This document shows positions 1 to 10,752 of a stretch of 64,000 nt of DNA, piece by piece (within the stretch, counting starts at the first letter, position 1; the number at the start of each line of letters is the position of its first letter). Made by a program: the position numbers and the translations under genes. A model generated the notes under the pieces. The model was not told the DNA's origin. It worked only from the letters and a program-made list of their open reading frames with translations, and did no database searches. Origin of the DNA: Hanleya hanleyi (lineage: Eukaryota > Mollusca > Polyplacophora > Lepidopleurida > Hanleyidae); assembly GCA_036873755.1 (NCBI GenBank), contig JAVTVY010016101.1, positions 1 through 64,000 of the forward strand, in the 5' to 3' direction.

Positions 1-2
1 GT

Positions 3-999
3 GACTCGATCAACACGTACCCCTATCGAGCCTACATCGAGACGCTGTTGTCGCATGGGCGAGAGGCTAAAAAATCTCAACTGACAGCCGCTTTATTCTA
101 CCAGGACAAAGCCGAGCACATGGGCGCAGAGAACGACAATACGGGATATAGCAAACGGAAGGCTTTGACCAACAGAAGGCTTTGACCGCGAACGGCGTCT
201 CGGTGGATATGATCGGTCGACTGCACGCAGACATGTTCATGCAAGACCGATACCTCTTGAACAAGGTTCCCATCAAAATCCGACTGATACGGGCGCCTCC
301 GACCTTCGCCTTGATGGCCACTAACGTAGAGGCGCATGTAGCTGACTATAAGATTGTCATCGAAGACGCAGTCCTGTATGTCCGAAAAGTGAAACCGAAT
401 CCAGCCGTTCAATTGGGACACATGAAAGCCTTGGAAACAAAACCAGCCCAGTACCCTATCCGACGTGTACAAACCAAAGTGTTCTCTGTGTCTGCTGGAA
501 ATATGAGCGCCAACAAAGAAACCTGTTCCTGGGGGAACTACCCAAGCGATTGATCCTGGCCTGTGTGGAAAATACCAGTTTCAGTGGAGCCTACCCAGAG
601 AATCCGTTTGACTTTAAACATTTCGGCATCAATTTTGTGGCCCTGCATGTGGATGGACAACAGGTGCCAGCCACGGCCTTAACCCTGAACTTTGGGCGCG
701 CGAATTTCATTCGAGCCTATCAGAGCCTGTTTACAGCCACCGGTCAAATCAACCAGGACGAAGGGAATTTCATCAGTCGGGAGGACTACGGGAACGGATA
801 CACGTTGTTCTGTTTCGATCTGACCCCTACCTTAGAGAACGACCATCAGCTGGCCCTGGCCAAGCAAGGCAATTTACGGTTGGAAATCCACTTTCTACGA
901 GCCCTCCGGAGCACCGTCAATGTGATCTGCTACGCCGAGTTTGACAACATCATTCAAGTGGACAAGGCGCGCAACGTGCTGTGTGACTTCTCCACCTAA
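3..999 (+). pseudogene. Polinton/Maverick capsid-family protein (F54H12.2-like), C-terminal part, frameshifted
   Basis: Three consecutive frames read as one protein: frame 3 from the window edge to about 180, frame 2 from about 182 to 520, and frame 1 from about 523 to the stop at 997-999. The order and content (a YPYRAYIETLLS block, a DMIGRLHADMF block, VLYVRKVK, then FDLTP and KQGNLRLEIHF near the end) match the invertebrate family annotated as F54H12.2-like. That family is carried by Polinton/Maverick elements and is thought to be a capsid protein; the capsid role is known from the family, not seen here. The first frame break coincides with a short duplicated GAAGGCTTTGACC. The second lies near 515-523. 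The gene enters from the left edge, so its N terminus is outside the window. Two breaks make it a decayed copy unless they are assembly errors. The protease gene follows after one base. Confidence 0.75.
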
Positions 1000-1000
1000 C

Positions 1001-1474
1001 ATGGATACAGACCAGATAACCACCGTGCTGGAGAATGACCCAGAGACACGTATGATGTTTCAAGGGGTGTTCGCCCGAGATGTGTTCCCATTAGACCGTA
1101 TGTATCCTGCTGCTTACGTTCTCAACACGGACCCGATGGATCGGCCCGGTGAACATTGGGTGGCCGTGTACTTGACAGAACAGCAGGGCGAATACTTTGA
1201 CCCGTACGGCCTGCCACCCCTCCATCCCGATGTAACAGACTTCATGGATCAAGGCACAGAGACGTGGTGTTGGAACAGTCAAACGTTGCAAAGCCTGACC
1301 AGTAGCGTGTGCGGACAATATTGCTTGTTTTACCTGTACCATCGATGCCGGAGAAGACCCTTATCTACCATCGTACAGATGTTTGACGAGTACCCCAAGG
1401 CCGAGGACCGAGATGTACTCGTATATGACTGGGCCGCCCATCATTTCAATGTACAAGTCCCGTTCTGGGCTTGA
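1001..1474 (+). CDS. Polinton adenain-like cysteine protease (PRO)
   Basis: This intact 157-residue protein is the maturation protease of Polinton/Maverick elements, related to the adenovirus protease family, and cleaves capsid precursors. The visible catalytic layout is GEHWVAVYL (His52), FDPYG (Asp67 in the acidic position), a Gln near residue 97, and SSVCGQYC (Cys104 as the probable nucleophile). The start at 1001 is preferred over an in-frame ATG at 941 because the upstream frame is occupied by the capsid-family gene, which ends at 999. The length is within the usual range for this small protease. No other Polinton genes (polymerase, integrase, ATPase) are visible to the right, so the element is truncated there or rearranged. 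The last codons, ending PFWA then stop, are the seed of the downstream tandem repeat. Confidence 0.8.
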   Translation: MDTDQITTVLENDPETRMMFQGVFARDVFPLDRMYPAAYVLNTDPMDRPGEHWVAVYLTEQQGEYFDPYGLPPLHPDVTDFMDQGTETWCWNSQTLQSLTSSVCGQYCLFYLYHRCRRRPLSTIVQMFDEYPKAEDRDVLVYDWAAHHFNVQVPFWA

Positions 1475-1612
1475 ATTCTTTCAATGTACACACGCCCGCT
1501 GTTCTGGGCTTAAGTTTAAAAGCCCCCTGTTCTGGGCTTCAGTTTACAAGCCCCTGTTCTGGGCTTCAGTTCTTTCAATGTACAAGCCCCTTGTTCTGGG
1601 CTTCAGTTTTCA
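1447..1612 (+). repeat. Tandem repeat seeded from the protease 3' end
   Basis: The core GTTCTGGGCTT, which covers the last protease codons and the stop, recurs about five times with a spacing of roughly 30 to 55 bases. Some copies also carry the preceding TTTCAATGTACAAG. Units are imperfect. The repeat begins inside the coding sequence and runs past the stop. Confidence 0.8.
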
Positions 1613-1644
1613 CGTGGTTGTTCTCACGTTGTTGTTGTTCACTG

Positions 1645-1650
1645 AATAAA
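1645..1650 (+). terminator. Possible polyadenylation signal after the protease gene
   Basis: AATAAA followed by an A run lies about 170 bases after the protease stop and could end a Polinton transcript. Single AATAAA hexamers are common in AT-rich DNA, so this is weak. Confidence 0.35.
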
Positions 1651-1974
1651 AAAAATGAGATCTCACCAAAAAACCCCTGTCTTGTGTGTTTTATTCATAA
1701 TGCATCAATGCCCAATGTGGAGATTCAGTCAAACTGAAATCAGTGGTGTAGGATGGGGCCAAAATGTAGCCCATCAAGGTTAGAATGCAAGCGCACTATA
1801 GTAAAAATAGAGAGCCAATGAAATCAGCCCACAGACCAAGTACGTGTTTTTGGTCTAGGTTAGGAGCGGGCATGTCATTGAGGTACGTGTATACGGTGAG
1901 TGAAGACTCGTCCAACACGTATAGATTAAGTTTATGACTATAAGTTCTATGTTGTCGATTTAACCTCTCCCTAC

Positions 1975-2160
1975 ATTGACGCGCGCGCGCGCGCTGCGGC
2001 CGGAGAACCCGCGCGCGCTACGGCCGGGGCGCGCTGGGGGGCGCCGGGGCGCCGGGGCGGGGGCAGGAAAACACCCCGGAGGGTTGAACGTTGGAACTCT
2101 TCTGGGTTTGGAGGTAGTTTTAGTGAAAACCGGAAGTGACGTCACAGCCCCCACGTGACC
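1975..2160. promoter_or_regulatory. GC-rich promoter-like block with ETS/CRE composite and E-box
   Basis: An abrupt GC-rich stretch starts with a GCGC run and continues with GGCCGG and GGGGCGCC motifs. It ends with CCGGAAGTGACGTCAC at 2130-2145, which joins a consensus ETS site to a CRE, and CACGTGAC at 2152-2159, an E-box. Such combinations are typical of animal CpG-rich promoters. No reading frame of interest is present. The direction of any transcription cannot be read from the sequence. Confidence 0.5.
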
Positions 2161-2205
2161 TGCGCAGCAGAATGGAAACGACACCCTAGTGTAACCCCCT
2201 CACCT

Positions 2206-3204
2206 AGGCTTCACATGGATACCTCACTCGATCCCATCGGCCCATGAGAAACCCCGCTCGAGCCCAAAACGTCTATGTTCATACCCTTGGGCCACCGCGC
2301 ATGCGCAGAATGGTGACAACGCCCAAGCCGCTAGTCCAGTCAGATGCCCCTTCACGAAGGCTTCACTTTGATACCTCATATGACCCCATTGGACCATGAG
2401 TAACTCCCCTAGCTCCAAAATGGCTATTTCCATACCCTTGGGCCACCGCGCATGCGCAGAATGGTGACAACGCCCAAGGCGCTAGTCCAGTCAGATGCCC
2501 CTTCACGAAGGCTTCACTTTGATACCTCATATGACCCCATTGGACCATGAGTAACTCCCCTAGCTCCAAAATGTCTATTTCCATACCCTTGGGCCACCGC
2601 GCATGCGCAGAATGGTGACAACGCCCGACCCGCTAGTCCAGTCAGATGCCCCTTCACGAAAGCTTCACTTTGATACCTCATATGACCCCACTGGACCAAT
2701 AGTGGCTCCCCTAGATCCCGAAACGTCTATTTCCATACCCTTGGACCACCGCGCATGCGCAGAATGACGCTATTTCAAACCCACTAGTCCAGTCAGATGC
2801 CCCTTCACGAATGCTTCACTTTGATAACTCATATGACCCCATTGAACCATTAGGGGCTCCCCTAGCTCCAAAACGGCTATTTTCATACCCTTGGGCCACC
2901 GCGCATGCGCAGAAGGCCGCTATTTCAACCCGCTAGTCCAGTCAGATGCCCCTTCACATAAGCTTTACTTTGATACCTCACTCGACCCCATCGGACCAGT
3001 AGTAACTCCCCTAGACTCCAAAACGGCTATTTCCATACCCTTGGGCCACCGCGCATGCGCAGAATGACGCTAGTTCAACCCCACACCCAGCCCATCAGAT
3101 GCCCCCTCACATAGGCTTCACATTGATACATCACTCGACCCCACTGGACCAGTAGTAACTCCCCTAGCTCCAAAACGGCTATTTCCATACCCTTGGGCCA
3201 CACG
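2206..3204. repeat. ~151-bp tandem repeat, about seven units, six with NRF-1-type palindromes
   Basis: Units start near 2206, 2358, 2509, 2660, 2810, 2960 and 3113 with AGGCTTCAC or close variants and share blocks such as CCATACCCTTGGGCCACCGC and CAGTCAGATGCCCCTTCAC. The first six units each contain GCGCATGCGC (2297, 2448, 2599, 2751, 2901, 3051), preceded by C and followed by A, which fits the NRF-1 consensus YGCGCATGCGCR. The seventh unit diverges before that site. Units two to four are closest to each other; later ones have lost GGTGACAACGCCC. Open frames across it are products of the repeat. Confidence 0.9.
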
Positions 3205-3288
3205 AGTTGTCTCCCTTGCGTCAGTGTGTGCAGATGGCGCTATGATCGACGCCGTGATGTGGAAAGGGCGTCCCCACACCATCCTGGA

Positions 3289-3790
3289 GCCGCCATTTTG
3301 TTTGTTGATTTTCTGCGGAGATACACGGGACAATAAACGCTCGACCCTAGGGTGGTACAGATGCTAGACTGATCCTATTAACATGGTACAACACCTATAG
3401 ATTATGTTTATTATTATTATATGGCTTAGAGGTTTTTTGAGGGTAATGTGAGGGTTTTTTCTCCCCGTGACCTCCCCACCGCCTCCTTTGCTCCCTTGCG
3501 CCGCCATTTTGACCACCCCACCCCACAGCCGCCATTTTGGACACACACGCCGCCATTTTGTACACACACATCCACAGAACGCCGAGCCAGTGACGTCATA
3601 TGCAAATTTCTGAGGTCAAATTTTACTCGCTTCTGATTGGCTGTCACCTCCTCGTTTCCTCCTCAAATTATGCAAATTTCTGAGGTCAATAGGGTTCAAT
3701 TGAGGTTTACTATACTACTGCCGAGTTTACGGCACCATACTACCAACTTCTCATCCGATTACCGTTGCCTTCACCGAAAAAAAATAAAGC
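3289..3790 (+). promoter_or_regulatory. YY1-motif cluster plus CRE/octamer/CCAAT promoter-like module
   Basis: GCCGCCATTTTG, the complement of the YY1-type core, occurs at 3289, 3500, 3528 and 3549. It is followed by TGACGTCA at 3591-3598, an inverted CCAAT (ATTGG) near 3638, and two copies of TATGCAAATTTCTGAGGTCA about 70 bases apart (3599 and 3669), each holding an octamer ATGCAAAT. An AATAAAG near 3782 could act as a weak TATA-like element before the ORF at 3836. All are motif matches read by eye; promoter activity and direction are inferred from the order and from the ORF that follows. Confidence 0.45.
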
Positions 3791-3835
3791 CGGAATCGAC
3801 CGAGAACCTTTCCAGTCTGAACTGACACTCGAACT

Positions 3836-4369
3836 GTGCACATCATATTTACGCCATCGTTGTCACCAGCCCAAATTCGAACTCTGTTAACATCATATTA
3901 TATCACACATTCATTCGCACTCAATTTAAATATATCTGAAAAACTGGGTGATAAAACGAAGGATCTGACTACTCAAACCCGATTTAGACATACCGTTCAG
4001 TGTTTTCTAACCACAATGAAACTTGTTGATCCATTCACCAGTTTCTACAGCATTGCATTTCAATTTACCTTTATCGACAAAGAAGGCACACGAAGGGACT
4101 ATTCTTCGTACCATTTGATAATTCTTGAGGCTCTATACGATGCACTACACAGGCGATATCTTTTTCCATTCCCGATATGACGATACTGCTCCAGGCCCAC
4201 CCATGTTGACCGTATACTGTGCCAAGGGGGAAATGCAAGAGTTGCTGTTGCCGTTGAAGATTATTTGTGCAAACCGGAATTGCAAATTTCTAAATCCGAA
4301 GTTTCAAATCAAATCGCGATTGTCAGCCCGTCCAGTATTTTGACCTATTCATTGTTGGGAAATCTGGCG
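3836..4369 (+). CDS. Unrecognised ORF with one in-frame TGA
   Basis: The first open frame gives 114 residues and stops at TGA 4178-4180. The same frame continues open for another 63 codons to TAA at 4367-4369, and that second part also reads like protein (VAVAVEDYLCKPEL, then SPSSILTYSLLGNLA). It sits directly downstream of the promoter-like module. I recognise no domain. The options are a real short protein, a longer gene broken by a TGA, or chance. An overlapping frame at 4125-4343 is also open and cannot be excluded as a frameshifted continuation. Coding status is uncertain. Confidence 0.3.
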
Positions 4370-5447
4370 TAACTGATTTCTAACCCTTGACCTTGGGTTA
4401 CTTTGGCAACTTGAAAAGGTCACTTCCGATCACGGGAAATGTAGGACTCGAGAAATGACCGCAGATCTCACCAAATATCCGAAAGAACGGACTTTTCATC
4501 TAGTCAAATGGGTCTAGATAAACCATCACATGAGATGTGAAGGGTCTCGTATTGAAGCGTTCCTCGAGGGTACTTCGGGTAAGGTTACTGGTGGGTGGAT
4601 GGAAAATGGGATTCCGGACAAACACAAAACTCGGAATAATGGATATTACAGGACAATTCCTCAGGAATGGTGAACGTTACACCCATTTGTTTACAAGGGT
4701 TTTGGGATAGCGCGGGCGATAGGTTGCAGTCAGCAGGGCATGAGTCGGTCTAGCCTGACAAAGTTACCATCTCCTGTATGATATCGGAGTTAGAGATACG
4801 TGACTGAGTGATCGAGTTATGTACAAATGATTGAGTCAGTGAGTCAATCGTGCGCAGTGCACGTCTCAACGCAGTAGCTCTAATAATGGGGAGTAAGATC
4901 CCTACACTCATACATCCAATAATATTTAGCCTCTAATGTCGTATCGCCTTGACGCAATCAGACGAGAGAAAGAAGGACAAACAGCTGCAGCAACAACAAG
5001 CATTCTACGTTCACACAACAAAGCATTTTGTGTATTACACATTTGAGTTATCCCCTACGTCATCACATGGCAACAAACCTGTGGGAGGCGCGATGGGTGC
5101 GTTTACAATTCGCCTATGCTATTGTAAGTGTATCAGACGCATCCTCGGCCATGTTCGCTCTTGTCCGTGTGCCATGACCATCCACTCGTTCTGGTCCATT
5201 CCTAGCTGCGAAAATGACCTCAGATCTAACGGATTTCTGGGAGCGGAAACTGAATCACGTTCGCGCATGCACACAATTTGCGGCGGAACTTCTCTCCAAC
5301 ATGGCGGCAACCTGTGAGGGTGACCATGCCGTCCCACGGCACCAACTACTATTATTCACATAAATATAGAAATACTTTTGTATAATTTGAATGTATTACG
5401 TTCTCATGATTAAAGTTAACTTCATTACACAATAAAATGCGATCGAA
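4370..5447. other. No supported gene
   Basis: AT-balanced sequence without a recognisable gene. A 122-codon open frame at 4949-5317 has no domain and an unconvincing composition. AACATGGCGGCAA near 5298 is another YY1-type motif. Confidence 0.5.
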
Positions 5448-5448
5448 T

Positions 5449-5753
5449 CGCTCGATTATCAAAGGCGCTATTTCGTAGACGGCTCACTACGTGATTGCCA
5501 TACGCTCCCCATGGGTGGCTCTTTCCATGTGAAGGGGCTAAGTGCCGCCAATACGGAAATAGCCGAACGTGAGATTGAACATGTGTGGGATATAAAAAGA
5601 TCGCTCGATTATCAAAGGCGCTATTTCGTAGACGGCTCACTACGTGATTGCCATACGCTCCCCATGGGTGGCTCTTTCCATGTGAAGGGGCTAAGTGCCG
5701 CCAATACGGAAATAGCCGAACGTGAGATTGAACATGTGTGGGATATAAAAAGA
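5449..5753. repeat. Two tandem copies of a 153-bp unit
   Basis: The unit starting CGCTCGATTATCAAAGG occurs at 5449 and again at 5602 and appears identical by eye through GGATATAAAAAG. The unit shares short words (GGAAATAGCC, GTGAAGGGGC) with the reverse complement of the 151-bp array at 2.2-3.2 kb, but not in the same order. Open frames on both strands here are repeat products. Confidence 0.9.
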
Positions 5754-6265
5754 CCACCTACCACAGTGACGATAGGGGGTCACCTATCACACTGAAGACA
5801 GAAGGCTACCGGTCGCACAGGCGGTAGGAAGTAAGCTATCAGAAAAATGGCAAGACGTGATGTATAGATATACACTTATTTCTGAACTATATACTTCCCG
5901 CAGATGTTCATATACGCAAATAATGCGCAAGCTCTCGACTCTCATGGCGAATAATGTATCAACCAATCCACGGATGAGGGTTAAAGAGGGGGGAAAAGTG
6001 GACACACTCCGGACAGGATGTGGATAGCATGATAAATACTTTCAGTAGAATTGATGGCCTAGACTTATAAGGTGCGCTGGAGATTTTCTGAGGAAGGCTA
6101 TCTCCAAGGCGAACATATTCCACTTTCGTAAATAAGGTACTCAAATATCTATTGAGTAACTGCTATTATTTACTAATGGAGTGAAAGACATATAAATTGT
6201 TATCTTATTAAGATATAATCAGTATCGGATATTAATACTAGCGCAGTACTTACAACTGAATTTTC
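5754..6265. other. No supported feature
   Basis: No gene, array or inverted repeat that I can support. Confidence 0.5.
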
Positions 6266-6668
6266 ATGTCATTACGTTTTCTTAGCGACATGATCTCACT
6301 GAGAGCTGTGACAGTCTCATTGCACTTCAGGCAAGGAATAATTGCTCCTACCTCATTAGATCAAATATTAATATTTTATCTATTCTTAGTTAAGAAATAT
6401 GTGTATTTTGAATGGGTCCCTGGACATTTCGATATCTTAGAGAATGAGTTTCATGTTAGCTATCAGAAAAAAAACTCGCAATGTAAGCATATCTGTAGAA
6501 TTAAGTCTATCTGACAAAGATTTCATATCCAGTGTAGGATCAGATATTCATAATTCATGGCAGAAAGACGGGGACACCTCCATTAATGGTCGGGTTTTCT
6601 ATGCACATCATCCAAGTGTCACCTCTGGTGTTTTAATACATGTTTATGGTGCTGAGACTGAAGTATAA
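6266..6668 (+). pseudogene. LINE ORF2 C-terminal fragment (RNase H end), frameshifted
   Basis: The first frame carries VYFEWVPGHFDILENE, which matches the last motif of a LINE RNase H domain (normally WVPGH, then GI and GNE). The next frame, from 6444, carries SWQKDGDTSINGRVFYAHHP, like the tail that follows RNase H in invertebrate non-LTR elements. A frameshift near 6450-6490 separates the two and the catalytic part upstream is not recognisable. This is a short, old remnant. Confidence 0.55.
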
Positions 6669-7639
6669 GTTTGTTAACGTTCAACTGGGCATATTGCTCT
6701 AATTAATTATGACTCTAATTAATTATTGACAAGCATCCAACGAGACTATGTAATGCATGCGTGGTATAGATGACACAGTCAGTCGTTGTTGGTCGACGAT
6801 AAAACGCTGAGAGAATCTCGAACATTCTAATTCCCCATGCCCAGAACTGGGGAGTTTGCGCCATGATCACATGATCGGAATCACGATTTTGATTATGATC
6901 TGGTCATGGTCAGTGGCATCATCATAATCACGACCAAATCTGGACTAACGGTTGAAATAAAGATCAAAATTTGAAGTGACAGTGACGGTCACATTTTTAA
7001 GTAACTTAGCTGATGGATGTTTAAGTTTCGGGTGTATGTTCAGGAGGAAAACTGGTTCGAGTTCAAAGACTCGACCGATGAGAATCAAGTATGCGATCGC
7101 CGTGTTTAATCTCGTGATATTGAAACTTTTAGCGAGAATTATTTCCCATACCTATTTCGGGCCATTTGGCTAGACCAGTGCAGATGTATACTATATTGCT
7201 AAATATTTACATGGATGATATTGGATAAACAAGAATAAGGGATGATAATCCTATTTAAACTGTTGGCAACTGCAACGCTCATGTACAACTTAGCTAAGTT
7301 AAGGCTATCTTTTTCGAGTATCTTGAGACAAAAGGAATTGTAAACATATAGTGACGTAAGAATGACGTTATCAGGATGAAAATAGGGTTATGTATTCAAT
7401 ATTGAAATATTTGTATGAACCTAAATGAAAAGAGAAAGCAACTCTATTGATAGCCATACTAGAGAACAGAGAAGAAAAGCTGTAGTAATGGCGAGGAAAC
7501 CCTATAGAAGGGAGATAACACAATGGAAGCAGGCAATTGCCAAGGAAGGTAACTCTGCTAAGACAGAAATCATTCTAATCCCCAAGGGGGATAAGTCTAC
7601 TCTAAAGAATATATCAAAGACAAATACATACAAAATTTA
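6669..7639. other. No supported gene
   Basis: AT-rich sequence. A 71-codon lysine-rich open frame at 7425-7640 has no recognisable domain and is probably chance. Confidence 0.5.
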
Positions 7640-8030
7640 AAAAATAATAACAAAAAAGACCCTCTTTATATATTCATATTTATATATTCACATGTATATA
7701 ATATCTACAACTGTAATATCTATATAAATATCCACAAATGCGCAGCTGTATACCTACATTTCAACATTCACATATTGACTACCCCATATCTGCATTCCCA
7801 CATCTACATCCACACATCGACTCCCACATATCAATTTCCAGATATCTACATCTATGCATCAGATCTTTATATCCACATATCCGTTACATATCCCACATCC
7901 ACATTTCCACATCCGCATCCACATATCGAGTTCTACATATCCACATACCGACTTCTATATATATAATATCCAAATTTATGTAATATCCATATAACATCTG
8001 TATAGTATCCACATCTATATAATATGAGTT
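7640..8030. repeat. Degenerate ATATCCACAT-rich tandem repeat, left part
   Basis: Short imperfect units such as ATATCCACATCTATAT and CACATCTACATCCACA fill this stretch. The His/Ile/Pro-rich frames here are repeat products. The same repeat resumes at about 8955, so the 8034-8838 element sits within it. Confidence 0.75.
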
Positions 8031-8033
8031 TGA

Positions 8034-8838
8034 ATATGGCGGATTCCAGGCAAAACCGTACCACTAACTCCCATTTCTGTCTGTCCTTGACGGAATATGA
8101 CATTAGTAACACCAATAACTTGGAAAACATCATAAACAAACAATGTTCCCTGTACGTTATTATCTAAAATGTGTCAATGAATTGCATAAGATGAAAATAA
8201 ACAGGTGCCCCTATCAATTGTTTGTACAGTGTTTAGTTTAGCGGAACAAAACACAAATGACATTAGTAACATTTGTGTTACTAATGTCATTTGTCCGTCA
8301 AAATCTATTTTGTATCTGTACCATTGTCAGTGTATGTCATCGCCCATGCTGTAATATTGAGCCTTTTCAAAAAAATTCTAGTGTCATTCCGTCACGGGAG
8401 TTGGACGGAAATGACATTAGAAACGTTTTTCAAACGCTCATAGTATCGATGTATTGGTATTTAATACACTGGCAATGGTACATATATCTCAATAAGGTCC
8501 AGCTAGTACCACTGTAAATCTTTAATTGAATAATTTAATTGACATTTGTTTTGTGGTGAATATTGTAAAAAAAGTTGGACGGACATATGACATTAGAACA
8601 AATGACATTAGAAACATTTACATTTCTGTCTCATTATTATACTGCAGATAAGAAATGTGCAGCGTAAAACTGTTTATATTCAGATATGCATACATTACAC
8701 AACATTTGTGGGTTTAGCAAACACAGTACAAGACACAGAGTCAGTTTTTTATCATTTTTTAATGTTACAAAAGTCATTTTCCGGTGAGACTGACAATTCG
8801 ACGGAAAGTGGTATAGTTTTACGTGGAATCCGCCATAT
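8034..8838. mobile_element. 805-bp non-autonomous DNA transposon with terminal inverted repeats
   Basis: The left end starts ATATGGCGGATTCCA and the right end is its complement, ending TGGAATCCGCCATAT. Similarity continues inward for roughly 75 bases with mismatches (AAAAC then TACCACT, ACGGAA then ATGAC then GTAAC). A perfect internal hairpin at 8253-8294 (ACAAATGACATTAGTAACA, a 4-base loop, and the complement) and further GACATTAG words at 8100, 8411, 8588 and 8603 give the element a subterminal repeat structure. No transposase is encoded. A clear target duplication was not found. Confidence 0.7.
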
Positions 8839-8954
8839 ACAAAATATAATAACTTAAAGAATAGGGCGGTAGAATTGCTAAAGAAGATGAACATGTATAT
8901 TGTAGATATATGATAAACTATCATGTAATAGAAGAGACATATGCCTTGGTGATG

Positions 8955-9015
8955 AAATATCCACGTCTATAATATATTCACATCTATGTAATATCTACAA
9001 GTATAGAGTATTCAC
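8955..9015. repeat. Degenerate ATATCCACAT-rich repeat, right part
   Basis: ATATCCACGTCTATAATATATTCACATCTATGTAATATC repeats the pattern seen at 7.64-8.03 kb on the other side of the inserted element. Confidence 0.6.
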
Positions 9016-9929
9016 CCTAAGTAACTTTGAATATACTTACAATGATAGGATCAAAAGGGGAAGTAAATATACTAAAGGTGAGGTAAGCCTATTACAAGGC
9101 TATAACTACACTAAAGTCGGAATTCCCGCAATATACAAGGAAAGTATTGTGGATCCTTAATGTGGAATAGCTTGAGCCTCAAGACATATAGCCACATACA
9201 GAACTCGAGCGGGAGCCACTCCCTCAAATTTGAATTGAAACATCATAAAAGACCGTGTTTCAGGAATGACCGAGGTGACCCCCTGAGGGAGGTGAAAACC
9301 ATAACAACAATAGACGGCTGTGTGAGCTGATGCATAGCTTACAGTGAAGTAAAAAAACAACACGCATTAGCATGTCCACTGTAATATGAATACAAATGAC
9401 TGACATACATAAAAATTGCGAGATATACTATAGTGATGGCACAATGTGACCTAGTAGGATATGAATCAAGAAGAAAGTGAATAATTTGCCGATATTCCAA
9501 AAACTGAATTGTATTTATTGATCTGTTGACAAGCATAGTGGAAACATACCCTCCAGACGTATTGACCACACGTTCAGACGTACAGCACTCCACTTCCTTT
9601 GTATATATGTGTGAATATCATAGGCCCATCTTTATTGATCAGTTATTTGATCTTATTCTTATCTGTCTAGAGTCCTCCGACCTTGTGACCTCACCATAGT
9701 GGTGTCGATTAAACATGGCATCGAGATCCAGAACAAAACTGATTGTGACCTGTCGGTCAGGATCGAGCGAGACCGATCGGGGCAGCTAATCTGAGCCACC
9801 TGAGAGAAATGAGCGAGAACGCTCAAAGGAAGAGGATCGACACGTTTCAAACCCATTCCAACTTTAAATTGGTAGAATATCAACAATATACGCCCGTGCG
9901 TGCCTAACTAAAATCTGTAAAACATATTA
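9016..9929. other. No supported feature
   Basis: Open frames here are short and without recognisable domains. No array or long inverted repeat was noticed. Confidence 0.5.
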
Positions 9930-10560
9930 TATTAACTAGAATTTGACCTTGATGGAAGAGGTCAAGCGGTGAATAGGCTTTTATTTGCATATGTAGTGTA
10001 AATTTGATGGGCCGAGCCATGATCCCTCGAGATACGGCAAAAAGTAGACTGACCTGGATGAAGTAGGCCACGGTCAATAAAATTGGAAAAGTCAATCACC
10101 AGCGAATTTTTAGTTTGAATTTGGCGAGCCTAGATGTAATCCTTCAAAAGTTATCACCAACACTGAAATTTGACCTAGATAAAATAGGCCAAGGTCAGGC
10201 TTTCGACCCATCGCCAGTTGCAAAGTTTCTAATTTAAAACGCTTGACTATAATCCTCCTTTTTAACAAGCAAGATCAACAGACAGACGGAGACAGCAGAC
10301 AATAAACTTGGCAGAGGGGTAAACAGAAATAAGCTTGGATACTTTGCCATCACAATCCACATCGAGTCTGAATGGTACTTCACGGCATAAAACACATACA
10401 TTTTCAATGATTTACTGTATTTTCAATCACACTTACCTTTGACCCTTGACCTCAAAATGAATAGGATTCCTCTTTGGAACTTGGAACTGGAGCTATCGCA
10501 TGGACAAGCAAAAGTTAACAGACAGACCGAAATCGTGATCGGAGTATACAAACTCTTCTA
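9930..10560. repeat. Degenerate GACCT/AGGTCA-rich repeat
   Basis: Roughly 100-120 bp spaced, poorly conserved units contain TTTGACCTTGATGG, TGACCTGGATGAAGTAGGCCA and TTTGACCTAGATAAAATAGGCCA. Related GACAGACGGA-type words occur near 10270 and 10520. This resembles noncoding repeats common in marine invertebrates; no gene is seen. Confidence 0.45.
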
Positions 10561-10752
10561 TCGACGGGCGTGTGAAAACAATAACGTGCGATAATTTTGT
10601 TGTCCCACTTTAGTGTACAATAAAGGCAAATGACCGCTTTATATGTCCAATTTATGCAAATATAGTGTGGTCGGGTCAGTGAGACCTCTTGCTCATCCCA
10701 CCAATTCGCGATTAAAGTCTGTCCGTTTTAATTAGTCACATACTTCGGAGCT

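Noticed and set aside
4178..4180. TGA as a selenocysteine codon
   Set aside because: ATGA and GA words exist downstream but I could not form a SECIS stem with an AA apical loop. A broken frame is simpler.
4949..5317. 122-codon open frame
   Set aside because: No domain, no conserved neighbour, and an equal-quality frame on the opposite strand.
7738..7983. His/Ile/Pro-rich open frames
   Set aside because: They follow the short tandem repeat in more than one frame.
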